This document shows, one piece after another, positions 1-9,317 of a DNA stretch of 64,000 bases. How positions within the stretch are numbered: position 1 is the stretch's first letter; every line of letters starts with the position of its first letter. The stretch lies in NCBI GenBank assembly GCA_023052935.1, contig CM041295.1, forward strand, positions 23,067,806 through 23,131,805, written 5' to 3'. The notes beneath the pieces were generated by a model. That model saw only the letters and a list, made by a program, of their open reading frames with translations. It was not told the origin of the DNA and ran no database searches. The DNA is from Piezodorus guildinii (lineage: Eukaryota; Arthropoda; Insecta; Hemiptera; Pentatomidae). The position numbers and the translations under genes are program-made.

Positions 1-375
1 TGCACTTTTGTGATGATTTTAAACAATATAATATGGATATAGTACTTTTTGGAACGAAACATGGATATAGTACTTTTTGGAACGAAACATGGATATAGTA
101 CTTTTTGGAAAAAATTTAAAGGGATATAGTACTTTTTGGAAGAATATAACGAGAGATAAGTTGGTAAAAGTCACTATAACCTTCCTGATACATTAGTGAT
201 AACTAACGTCTTTTTATTATTAATTACTAAGTTATGTATATTTCCTTATTCTCGCTCTGAGAAATATCTTTCTTTGTTGGTTAATTATATTGATTATCTA
301 TTATTCATAAAGAAAGTTTGTTTGGAACTTGTATTTACTATTTGTGTGAATTTAGCAAATTTAACTATATTATTA

Positions 376-652
376 TTTATTTAACGTCACTTTATGCTAC
401 TATGGCTAATCGGACGATGCTACAGTTGGGAGTCCTAAATTTGGCCTATCCAGGTTTTATTAGGATAGGGATCTTAAACGAGTACCTGACATTGCACAGG
501 CTCGGGACCAACTTTTAACGTCCCCTCCGAAGGACGGCGTAACTAAGGATTTTTTACTCCCATTAAAAAATCCTAGGACCGCCTGCAGGTTTGAACCCGT
601 GACCTTTGGCATGGGAAGTTGTTACGCTAGCCACCCAGCTACAAGTGATCCC
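376..652 (-). mobile_element. tRNA-derived SINE (family 1), complete, with 13-bp target-site duplication
   Basis: Read on the minus strand, the element starts at 652 with a tRNA-like head: an A-box-like TAGCTGGGTGGCTAGCG and a B-box-like GGGTTCAAACC near 592. It ends near 376. Both flanks carry the perfect direct repeat AACTATATTATTA (363-375 and 653-665), as expected for LINE-mediated retroposition. The inverted partner copy near 4190-4210 contains this target sequence only once and uninterrupted, so it shows the empty site. The region is a retroposon and not a functional tRNA gene. A headless relative lies at 35045-35245. Confidence 0.85.
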
Positions 653-1124
653 AACTATATTATTAACGACTTGTAAACAATATTTAACCATATCAGTATC
701 TAATAACTTTTGAGCTTTTATTTTACCTAAAAAAATCGACTAAGCTAGATCATGCACGGATTTTCTTCACATATTTAGCAAGTTCGTGGAATGCTAATTC
801 CAACTATTTGCTGCATCAAATACCATTATTCTATTAAAATGTGAGTTTCTGAAAAATTTTAAACCAAATTTATGTTGCTGCAAGAAGAAATATTAGGAAA
901 AAACTTAATTTAATTGACAACCTAAAAGAACCAAAGCGACGCAACTAAGTTATTTCAAATAGCCAAAAAACTGATTATTAGGTTAAAACTATTTATCAAA
1001 ATAATAGCAGTGATTCAATATGAGCTAAATGAACCAATAAAAATGCACACAATGAAGAAAAGAATAAATTAATGGCGATATATCATGGGATTAGGTGCTT
1101 TGGCGTATAATATGAAATATAGTA

Positions 1125-1938
1125 TTAAGGTTGATTTTGGGCTGAATAATTCTTCCATTAATACTCATTTTTTTATTTTATCAGTATGACGAATCGGGAT
1201 ATTCTCCCATCTTCAGAAGTCTACAAAAAGTATATTAAGCAATTCACCATCACATTAAAAATTACTATAATGAAGTGATTGGTTTAAAATTTTTTATAAA
1301 TTAGGTGTCAATTGATAACAATAGCTTTAAAACTATTAAATAACAAATTTTAAAATCATAAGGAGGCATTAAAAGCAAAATTTAACAATGTTACATAGTA
1401 CTTAGTTAAATAAATAAATAAATATTATAAAGTTACCTTGTTATATATTCAGTAATCCCAACATTTTCACTAATCACACATTGAGCCAGGTAAAATAGTA
1501 AAATGAAGTCAATATCTAAATACATCAGACCTGAGCAAGAGTATCGCTCAGATCTTTGTTCTCAACTGGATTAAGGATTAGACCAATTTTTAACTTGTAT
1601 ATGGTTATTATTATTTCATATTGTGAAATTCTTTAAAACATTTATTATTAATTATTTATGTTATATTTTTAATTTTTCAATTAAATCAGAATAGTGGTAA
1701 CTTAAATGTCTTGAGTCAGTTTATAAAATTTTTTTTAAACCAATCACTTCATTATAGTAATTTTTAATGTGATGGTAAATTGCTTAATATAATTTTTGTA
1801 GACTTCTGAAGATGGGAGAATATTCCGAAACGTCATACTGATGAAATAAAAAAAAGAGTATTAATGGAAGAATTATTCAGTCCAAAATCAACCTTAATAA
1901 TTAAATGAGCTCTCCCTTGTTTAGAATATATTGATATA
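1125..1938. mobile_element. 814-bp hairpin insertion with 13-bp target duplication and hammerhead-like motif
   Basis: Two long inverted arms (about 1130-1307 and 1722-1897) flank a loop of about 415 bp, followed by a short unpaired tail. The insertion is bounded by the exact direct repeat ATGAAATATAGTA (1112-1124 and 1939-1951). The equivalent place in the partner copy near 3735-3755 is uninterrupted. Both arms carry the order CTGAAGA, a short G-rich/C-rich hairpin, then GAAAC and GTC (plus strand 1808-1841; the minus-strand arm at 1183-1211 has GATTC in place of GAAAC). Long target duplications, inverted repeats and hammerhead ribozymes are known from Penelope-like elements, so a non-autonomous Penelope-type retroelement is my preferred reading. 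No protein is encoded. Confidence 0.6.
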
Positions 1939-2002
1939 ATGAAATATAGTACCTTTTGGAATGAAGTGAAAGGAAAGGTTATATCTGTTTACAGAGGATA
2001 TA

Positions 2003-2496
2003 GTACCTTTTGGAAGAAACTGTTGTTAGTACCTTTTGGAAGAAACTGTTGTTAGTACCTTTTGGAAGAAACTGTTGTTAGTACCTTTTGGAAGAAACTG
2101 TTGTTAGTACCTTTTGGAAGAAACTGTTGTTAGTACCTTTTGGAAGAAACTGTTGTTAGTACCTTTTGGAAGAAACTGTTGTTAGTACCTTTTGGAAGAA
2201 ACTGTTGTTAGTACCTTTTGGAAGAAACTGTTGTTAGTACCTTTTGGAAGAAACTGTTGTTAGTACCTTTTGGAAGAAACTGTTGTTAGTACCTTTGGAA
2301 GAAACTGTTGTTAGTACCTTTTGGAAGAAACTGTTGTTAGTACCTTTTGGAAGAAACTGTTGTTAGTACCTTTTGGAAGAAACTGTTGTTAGTACCTTTT
2401 GGAAGAAACTGTTGTTAGTACCTTTTGGAAGAAACTGTTGTTAGTACCTTTTGGAAGAAACTGTTGTTAGTACCTTTTGGAAGAAAACTGTTGTTA
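2003..2496 (+). repeat. 26-bp minisatellite, 19 units
   Basis: The unit is GTACCTTTTGGAAGAAACTG plus TTGTTA, starting at 2003 and running almost without change for 19 units. One unit at 2289 lacks a T and the last unit at 2470 has an extra A. The first 13 bases are the subterminal motif of the surrounding transposon, so the array is a local expansion of that motif. The partner copy at 3473-4743 has no such array. A 63-codon open frame across 2451-2642 is only the translation of the repeat. Confidence 0.95.
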
Positions 2497-2756
2497 GTAC
2501 CTTTTGGAATGAAGTGAAAGGAAAGGTTATATCTGTTTACATAGGATATAGTACGTTTTGGAATGAAACTGTTGTTAGTACCTTTTGGAATGAAATGAAA
2601 TTTTCAAATACTTTTTTAAGGGATTTCTATGTTTTAAAATAAAATCAGGTGACGGATTTAGATATAACTAAACCATTAGTATACAAATATGTGAAAATAT
2701 CAATTTCGAAATATCTCCTTTAGTAACTTTTGGAAATCAATGCGTCAATTATGAGC

Positions 2757-3150
2757 CCAAATAAAACATAGTAAAGAAGTTGACCGGACAATTATTTACA
2801 CGTTTTGATTACTCTCTTTCGTGGTTTTCTAGTAATCGAATTCAAGATGGAAGTCAAGAAACGGGAAAGGAATATTTTTCGTGCTCCATTGACCTTGTTC
2901 AGGTCACTTAATTGCGAAAGACCTGATTCTCAGCTATTGCATGTACAATGGAGGCTTTTGTCTCAAAACGTTTAAGCCTTGGAATCAATTGAACAGGAAA
3001 TTTTTGGGTATCTCACGGTATCATATTTTTCTAAAGAGGAAATCATATCAATGATGATATGTCCTCACAACAAATTTAAGTACTGTAATCAAATTAAGAT
3101 AGATGTACATGAAAATTCCTTTTGATATGTAGATAACTTATGACGTAATT
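2757..3150. other. Unassigned spacer with weak coding-like frame
   Basis: No recognised repeat. A plus-strand frame around 2780-2970 is open for roughly 60 codons, and an ATG at 2848 begins MEVKKRERNIFRAP before a stop. A further open stretch follows after that stop. I do not recognise the sequence, and codon bias cannot be judged at this length. It may be the remnant of a coding exon or chance. Confidence 0.2.
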
Positions 3151-3263
3151 ATTATATTAAAATTAGAGCACTCTCTTCTACATCAATATATTTAAACTCA
3201 CATCAGACATCATTAACGTTTCGAAGTCTTATCACCTCATTTTCAGAATATCGTATCAAATAT

Positions 3264-3474
3264 TGCTTCTTGATGCTCACCCAAAATTGTTCCTAGTTCT
3301 AATACCAATTAAAGTAATCTAAAATATGGAATTGGAACACCATAAGAATTGCTAGGAGAACTTTTGTATTAGAACTATTATACAAGAATTGATATGGTGT
3401 TCCAATTCCATATTTTAGATTACTTTAATTAGTATTAGAACTAGGAAAAAATTTGAGTGAGCATCAAGAAACAA
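3264..3474. repeat. Hairpin (inverted repeat, arms about 83 bp)
   Basis: Arms 3264-3346 and 3391-3474 are nearly perfect reverse complements separated by about 44 bp. The right arm abuts the terminus of the next transposon. Probably a small foldback or MITE-like element. No target duplication is resolved. Confidence 0.8.
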
Positions 3475-4743
3475 TTGAGACGTTGATTAGACCAAAAGGT
3501 ACTAAAGGACATTTTTTTTAAAGTTGATATTTTCACATATTTGTCTTTTAATGGCTTAATTTTATCTAAATCCGTTATCAATTTTTATCTAAAAAACATA
3601 AAAATCCGTTAAAAAAGTATTTAACAATTGCATTTCATTCCAAAAGGTACTATATCCATGTTTCGTTCGAAAACGTACTATATCTTATGTAAACAGATAC
3701 AACCTTTCCTTTCATTTCCTTCCAAAAGGTACTATATTTCCTACTATACGGCCGAAGCACCTAATCCCGTAATATATCATCATTAATTTATTGTTTTAAT
3801 CATTTTATGCATTTTTATTGGTTCTTTTAGCACGTCTTGAATCACGGCTATTATTTTGATCACTGATTTTAACCTAATAATCAGTTTTTAGGCTATTTCA
3901 AACAACTTAGTTGCGTCGCTTTGGTTCTTTTAGGTTGTCAATTAAATTAAGTTTTTTTCATAGTATTTCTTCTTGCAGCAACATAAATTTGGTTTGAAAT
4001 TTTTCAGAAACTCGCATTTTAATAGAATAATGATATTTGATGCAGCAAATAGTTGGAATTAGCATTCCACGAACTTGCTAAATATGTGAAGAAAATCCGT
4101 GCTTGATCTGACTTAGTAGTCGATTTTTTTATATAAAATAAAAGCTCAAAAGTTATTATTTACAGGATCTATGGTTGAATTTTGTTTACGCGTCGTTAAT
4201 AATATAGTTAAATTTACACAAATAGTAAATACAAGTTCAAAACAAACTTCATAATTACATACTTTCTTATTATAGTGCCATAAATAGATAAATAGTCCTT
4301 TGAATATTCACTTTCTTTAAGAAGAATAGATAATCAATGTAATTAAACAACAAAAAAAAAGATATTTCTCAGAGGGAGAATAAGGAAATATACATAATTT
4401 AGTAATTATCAATACAAAGACGTTAAGTATCACTAATGTTGTATCAGGGAGGTTCTAGTAACTGTTACTAATTTATCTCGCGTTATATTCTTCCAAAAAG
4501 TACTATATCCCTTTTAATTCTTTCCAAAAAGAACTATATCCATATTGTATTGTTTAAAATCATCGGAAAAGTGCAATAATTTGGAAATATGGGTTGACAA
4601 CACACATAAAAATCAACTTTTGATTTTAATAAAAAAAGAATCGAGTCAATTGGTCCAATAGTTAATAAATGATATTTTTTTTGTGTTTCCTGTAAAATTT
4701 TCTAAAGTGGATATAGTACCTTTTGGAAATCAACGTCTCAATT
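3473..4743 (-). mobile_element. TIR DNA transposon family (AATTGAGACG ends), right copy, inverted
   Basis: Termini at 3473 (AATTGAGACGTTGATT) and 4743 (reading inward on the minus strand AATTGAGACGTTGATTTCC) form the terminal inverted repeats. Motifs of the form CCAAAAGGTACTATATCC occur repeatedly near both ends. It matches 1-2750 in opposite orientation but lacks the SINE, the 814-bp hairpin and the 26-bp array, so it records their pre-insertion states. About 1.27 kb long, with no transposase. Related copies lie at 10262-10652, 24083-24817 and 41330-42006. Confidence 0.8.
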
Positions 4744-4880
4744 ATAATTATAATAATATTATAAAATACGATAATCTGAAGATCAGGTGATAAGAGTTCA
4801 AAACGTTAATGATAAATAATTGATATGAGTTTAAATATATTGATGTAGAAGAGGGTGTTCTAATTTTAATCTAACAATAA

Positions 4881-5210
4881 ATTTATAGCCTTCGTGGTTA
4901 TTTATTTGAAACTGTAATGCAATGAATTGAGCCGTCTATTTTAAAAGTGACCTAAGTCCATTTATACTGTATTGGAAATATTTAAGGGTTCCAATTTTAA
5001 GGCAATTAAAAATATACGTACAGGATACCAATGATTCATACTGCTTAGACCTATCTAAAGGTGCTAAATTCTTACTTAGTTCCTATTGAAAAATTGACAA
5101 TAATGAAGTAAAAATCGGGTTGTAAAATTCGTAGCTTTTTTCAATATTTCAACTTAATCCTATCTGTGTTTTAAAATCATGTTTATTTGGCCAATAATGT
5201 TTACATATTC
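4881..5210. other. AT-rich spacer, nothing recognised
   Basis: AT-rich sequence with no coding frame and no match to repeats seen elsewhere in the window. Confidence 0.4.
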
Positions 5211-5504
5211 TAATCTGGTGGGCGCAACACACGTCTTTCACTTACCTCCATTGTTAAAATCAATTTAAGAATTTTAAAATACATTTAAATATGCAAATAA
5301 ATTGTTAACGAATTAATTATTTTTAATTTCAAAAGAAACCAGTTGTTTTCTTAAATAATCTATTGTATTTTTATCAACAACGATCAGTTAGTTTTGTCGG
5401 CTTTTCATCACTCTCCATTAGCGTTTAAAATTCAGTATATTAGATAATATTTTTTCTAAAATCTTTAGCTATCCAATGGTATATTATACATCTATATTAC
5501 TATT

Positions 5505-7967
5505 CTTCTTCTTCTTCTTCTTTCTCTTCGACCCATTTGCCTTTCAGCGTGGGCGAGCTTCCAGCCATTGGTACCAACTGTCTCTGTTCGTGGCAAGGTT
5601 TCTTATCTCGCCCAGAGTTTTACCTCTACGCATCCCTATTCGCTCCATGTGGTTGATATAGGAGGTCCTTGGGCGTCCTCTAGGTCTTCGTCCTAAGGGT
5701 CTTACCTCCATTGTTTTAATTGGGTTCCGGTGGTGGTCCATTCGGCAGACATGCCCGTACCATCCCAATTGCTTCTTGTCTAAGACTTCCAGAACAGAGC
5801 ATACATTAAGCTCTTCCCTGATCCTTTCATTCCGGACACAGTCTCTCCGTGTCTTCCCCACAATTCTTCTTAGAAACTTCATTTCCGAGGCAGTGATGCG
5901 ACTTTGTAGCCTTTCATTCATAATCCAGCTCTCTGCTCCATAGAGAAGCACTGGTAGAAAGATGGACTTGAACAGGTGTAACTTCACGTTCCGTGCTACT
6001 TCTCTTTTTCCGATAACCGTGTTGCAGATATGGTAATAGACGGAATTAGCTTTGGAAATTCTGCTTGAGATTTCAGAATCCAATTTCCCAGATCTACTGA
6101 TCACTGTGCCTAGATACGTGAAATCTGTCACCACCTCCATCAATTCTCCACCACAGGAGATCTGTGCATCTTCTTGAGCTCTACCAACTTGAAGAACCTT
6201 GCTTTTTCTGGAATTGATAGTCATTCCCTTTCTCTTCAGTTCCTCATTCCACTCCGTCACTGCCTGCTGAAGCTGCTCTGGGGATTCCGCTATAAGGACT
6301 ATATCGTCAGCAAACAAGAGGAACTGTATAACAACAGGATACAGGTTCCATTGGCCCATGTGCATTCTGGCTGTGCGTCTTTTGCAAATTGAGGCAATCT
6401 CATCTATGTATACAATAAACAAAAGGGGACTTAGCGAATCGCCCTGTTTTACTCCCTTTTCCATCCTAAACACTTTGGATTCTTGCCCATTTAAGCGCAC
6501 TATACCCTTTGGTTCTTGGTATGTTGACTTTATAGCCCTCAGCAACTTTTGAGGAATGTACTTTGCCCTCAAGGCTTCCCAAATTTCTTTCCTAGGTACC
6601 GAATCGAACGCCGCCTTCAAGTCTAAGAACGCCAAATAGACGTTTCGGCCATGTTCCCAGGACTTCTCGATCACGTTCCGCAGGGTGAAAATCTGATCCT
6701 GAGTTTGTCTGTTGGGTCTAAATGCACTCTGCTCTTCCTGCAGAATAGGCTCCACTATTGGCCTCAACCGGCTCTCGAGAATAGAGGTGTACACTTTATA
6801 GATCACGGGAGACAGGCAAATAGGTCTGTAGTTCGAGCAGTCACTTTGACCTCCTTTCTTGTAGATGGGGACTATAACATTGTACTCCCATTCCTGAGGG
6901 ATTTTTTCATCTTCCCAAACTCTTTGGAAGAATTTTTGTAGTGTCCCTATCAACTCTGGTCCTCCGTATTTAAGAAATTCTGGGACTATGTTGTCACGCT
7001 CTGCTGCTTTTCCTATCTTCATCTTCGCAATGGCCCTTTCAACCTCTTCCTCCTCAATCGGGTCATTTCCTTCATCTTCGATTTCGGATTCCTCGTTGAG
7101 ATGATCGATTTCTTCTTGTTGATTGCCCTCGAACTGTCTTGCATAGTGCCTACGCCAGGTCTCCAAGACCTCTTTCTCCTCAGATACCACCTCTCCTTTT
7201 TCATTCTTTATGTTTCTTATTTGTTTGGGCTTTCTGCCTCTGAGGGTTTTTATTTTCCTCCAAAAGAGTTTAATATTCTCCCTATGGTCATTATCTAAAG
7301 ATCGGCCGAACTCTTCCCAAGCATTTCTTTTTGCCTCTCTCACTGCCATCTTAACTCTGTTTCTCGCGTCTTTGTACAGATCATAGTTTCTTCTGCTGTT
7401 TTCTCTGCAATACCTTTTCCAGAAGTTCTTCTTTTCCCGGATAACAACCCGAAGCTCCTCACTCCACCAATCAGAACGCTTCCACTTAGCTGATACCTTC
7501 TTAACACCACATACCTTTGATGCGGACTCCAGTATGGCTACTTTCAGGTCCAGCCAAAGATCATCCAGGTCTTTATCAAAGTCCAGCTCTCCCAGTAGAA
7601 TCCTCAGCTCGTCCCCGTACTCCATCTGTCTTTGGGGTTCCCGCATCTTCTTTATTTCGATCCTTTCAAAGGATTTGAACTTAGTCTTTTTCACAGACGG
7701 AATTCTGGTATCGGCGATCAGAAGCATGTGATCGCTTCCTATTTCCGCCCCACGTATGACCTTAACGTCCGTAAAGTAGCTCCTTATTTCTTTGGTGTAA
7801 AGAAAGTAATCTATCACGCTGTTAGCATTTCTTTCCAGGGCTGAAAAGGTTATCTTGTGGACCTGTTTATGAGGATAAAATGAATTGCCAATGACAAGGT
7901 CATTATCAATGCAGAAATCCAATAATGTCCAAAAACACAAAAATAGCATACAAAGATATGTTTTCAC
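5505..7967 (-). mobile_element. RTE-like non-LTR retrotransposon, 5'-truncated
   Basis: The insertion sits inside family A. Its 3' end, reading on the minus strand, is a (GAA)n tract at about 5506-5525, consistent with the short simple-repeat tails of RTE-clade LINEs. Its 5' end falls within the endonuclease domain near 7930-7967. Comparison with the intact family A copy at 18484-19342 shows that about 55 bp of the host repeat is missing at the junction. Confidence 0.8.
5544..7967 (-). CDS. Endonuclease/reverse transcriptase of an RTE-like LINE (N-terminally truncated, otherwise open)
   Basis: 807 codons without a stop. Residues about 15-90 are the C-terminal part of an APE-type endonuclease, with conserved DFCIDNDLVIGNSF and the catalytic GSDH at about 77-80. 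A basic linker follows, then the reverse transcriptase: NYRPICLSPVIYK (about 379-391), motif A LDLKAAFDSV (about 448-457), motif B GVKQGDSLSP (about 505-514) and motif C FADD (552-555), then the downstream YLG motif. The C-terminus has RRPRGRPR and ends ...DSWYQWLEARPR. Full-length proteins of this class usually begin with the whole endonuclease, so roughly 150 or more residues are missing. The first dozen residues may come from flanking sequence. The open frame suggests a young insertion. The truncated copy is probably dead because it lacks a 5' end. Confidence 0.85.
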   Translation of the reverse strand: MKTYLCMLFLCFWTLLDFCIDNDLVIGNSFYPHKQVHKITFSALERNANSVIDYFLYTKEIRSYFTDVKVIRGAEIGSDHMLLIADTRIPSVKKTKFKSFERIEIKKMREPQRQMEYGDELRILLGELDFDKDLDDLWLDLKVAILESASKVCGVKKVSAKWKRSDWWSEELRVVIREKKNFWKRYCRENSRRNYDLYKDARNRVKMAVREAKRNAWEEFGRSLDNDHRENIKLFWRKIKTLRGRKPKQIRNIKNEKGEVVSEEKEVLETWRRHYARQFEGNQQEEIDHLNEESEIEDEGNDPIEEEEVERAIAKMKIGKAAERDNIVPEFLKYGGPELIGTLQKFFQRVWEDEKIPQEWEYNVIVPIYKKGGQSDCSNYRPICLSPVIYKVYTSILESRLRPIVEPILQEEQSAFRPNRQTQDQIFTLRNVIEKSWEHGRNVYLAFLDLKAAFDSVPRKEIWEALRAKYIPQKLLRAIKSTYQEPKGIVRLNGQESKVFRMEKGVKQGDSLSPLLFIVYIDEIASICKRRTARMHMGQWNLYPVVIQFLLFADDIVLIAESPEQLQQAVTEWNEELKRKGMTINSRKSKVLQVGRAQEDAQISCGGELMEVVTDFTYLGTVISRSGKLDSEISSRISKANSVYYHICNTVIGKREVARNVKLHLFKSIFLPVLLYGAESWIMNERLQSRITASEMKFLRRIVGKTRRDCVRNERIREELNVCSVLEVLDKKQLGWYGHVCRMDHHRNPIKTMEVRPLGRRPRGRPRTSYINHMERIGMRRGKTLGEIRNLATNRDSWYQWLEARPR

Positions 7968-8479
7968 TTTTCCCCTTAAGCTGTGTATAAAATTCGCTCA
8001 ATTTTATAGCATTGATAAATAACGGGTAAATATGGAAGCCGTTATTTATCAATGCTATAAAATTAAAGGTACTTTAGAGGAAGGAAATTTAAAATATCGA
8101 TATTTAAGTCCTGTCAGACTATTTCAATCAGAATGAAATCTACAGCATATTAAAATCCATCAAATTTTACATTGATATATAGAGTTTAATCAAAATCGTT
8201 AGAGCCGTTTTTGAAAAAATCGTAAAAAGGTGCAAAATGCATGGTATAAAGTGACTCGTCTGGTTAGCTGATTTTGATGAAAAAGATTCTGTAATCGGGC
8301 GTATAGTTGTCTCAAATATGAAATTTCAGTCTCATAGCACTTTGTCATTTGGACTCAGAAGACCCTAAAACGTGTATTTCCGTTGATAAGTGGAATTCGA
8401 AAATTTTCACGATCGCAATACTTTCCCTTACTATATATTTCATATTTAGGTAAGTAAAAGTAAAAATAATTAGTTATGG

Positions 8480-8815
8480 AGCTTTTATGCATCAGCTTCA
8501 ACCGAGTTCATTTTCGTCATTTAATGTTTTGTTTTTTTATTTCCGAAAAGGAAAATCCGCTTCACAGACGGATAACAAAAGTTGCAGTGTATATGGCTTA
8601 GGAGAAAGCACCGTCCGTAAGTGGTTTCCTCGGTTCAGAATCGGAAATTTTGACTTGGAAGACGCAAAGCGCTTGGGTCTTCCTTCAACTGTTGATGACC
8701 AAATTCAAGCATTGGTCACAGACAACCCCTACCAACTATACGGCACGTGATATCGTAGAATATACTGTGAAAGTCAATAGTATTCATGATTCGTGTTCAT
8801 TTTTATTTAATTAGT
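8480..8815 (+). pseudogene. mariner transposase fragment (helix-turn-helix region)
   Basis: The frame at 8487-8750 contains KSASQTDNKSCSVYGLGEST, then VRKWFPRFRIGNFDLED and RLGLPSTVDDQ. These match the second half of the mariner DNA-binding domain (WF-FR-G-DLED and the GRPS-like block). The catalytic domain and the terminal repeats are absent. It belongs to a different subfamily from the mariners at 22.6, 24.8, 42.4 and 49.0 kb. Confidence 0.7.
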
Positions 8816-9317
8816 ATATTTCACAACTATTAATTTATGTAGTTTTTTTAACACAAAAATCTTTAAAAGAGACTAGAAAAATCACTAACTAGATAAACAA
8901 AAAGTATATTGCTTTTAAAAATATCCGATTATGTAAAATTACAAGATCATACAGTTTCAAAAGTATTCGGAAATCTTAATATCCTGTTGTTGAATGACTT
9001 TAAATGTTCATATTCTTACTAACATAATTTTATATTCTTAACAATTCTTCTCCCTCATGTCACTCATACCCAACCTTAGAAAAAAGTTTTTATTTTAAAA
9101 TAAGACCTTAAAGTAAAAACGATCGTTACGAACAATGGCTTCGAATAGACAGCTTCTTTAAAGAACAAAGAGTTGAAAAGTTAAAAAAAAATTAGAGTAT
9201 ATATGAATTGCTGAGCGTAGTCTGGATAATATAATAATAAAATAGAAAAGCAAAAAAGTGACCGTTCAAAAAATATTAAATGTTAAAAATGAAATTCAGA
9301 TTATTCTTTATATATAT
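8816..9317. other. AT-rich spacer, nothing recognised
   Basis: No coding frame of interest and no repeat shared with other parts of the window. Confidence 0.4.

Larger units (their letters stand above)
1..2750 (+). mobile_element. TIR DNA transposon family (AATTGAGACG ends), left copy, 5' end off window
   Basis: Non-autonomous-looking element with no transposase reading frame. Its right end near 2730-2750 is a degraded form of the terminus GGAAATCAACGTCTCAATT seen at 4743 and 10652. Its body is the reverse complement of 3473-4743; for example, the stretch around 850-1120 pairs with about 3750-3990. The subterminal motif GGATATAGTACTTTTTGGAA is repeated at 51-140. The copy is inflated by a SINE (376-652), an 814-bp hairpin insert (1125-1938) and a 26-bp tandem array (2003-2496). 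Repeated subterminal motifs are often transposase-binding sites in TIR elements; that role is inference here. The superfamily is not assigned because the target duplication cannot be separated from the AATT end. Confidence 0.75.
3150..4880. repeat. Outer inverted repeat enclosing a hairpin and a nested transposon
   Basis: The segment around 3150-3262 is the reverse complement of about 4750-4880; both contain a block with CTCTTCTACATCAATATATT on one strand. Immediately inside lies a second hairpin (arms 3264-3346 and 3391-3474), and next to it the AATTGAGACG transposon (3473-4743). The outer arms also carry a degenerate CTGAAGAT...AAACGTTA arrangement like the 814-bp insert at 1125-1938, so they may be arms of a related hairpin element split by the younger insertion. 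Confidence 0.6.
5211..8465 (+). repeat. Dispersed repeat family A, split by an RTE-like LINE
   Basis: The left part (5211-5505) begins with CTGGTGGGCGCAACACACG and CTTTCACTTACCTCC. The right part (about 7962-8465) ends with the conserved CTTACTATATATTTCATATT and GGTAAGTAAAAGT. The same two ends and interior are seen at 18484-19342 and, inverted, at 54823-55716. Both ends contain CTTTCACTTACC in inverted orientation, though about 18 bp extra lies outside it at one end. There is no coding capacity. Its class is unresolved (non-autonomous DNA element or retroposon). Confidence 0.7.

Noticed and set aside
2451..2642. 63-codon frame of repeated VVSTFWK units
   Set aside because: It is the translation of the 26-bp minisatellite and its flank; single-base length changes in the array break it.
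2848..3115. Possible GTSF1-like CHHC zinc finger (MMICPHNKF...)
   Set aside because: Only the first Cys-Pro and one His align. The second ligand His and the final Cys are absent, and an in-frame stop lies upstream.
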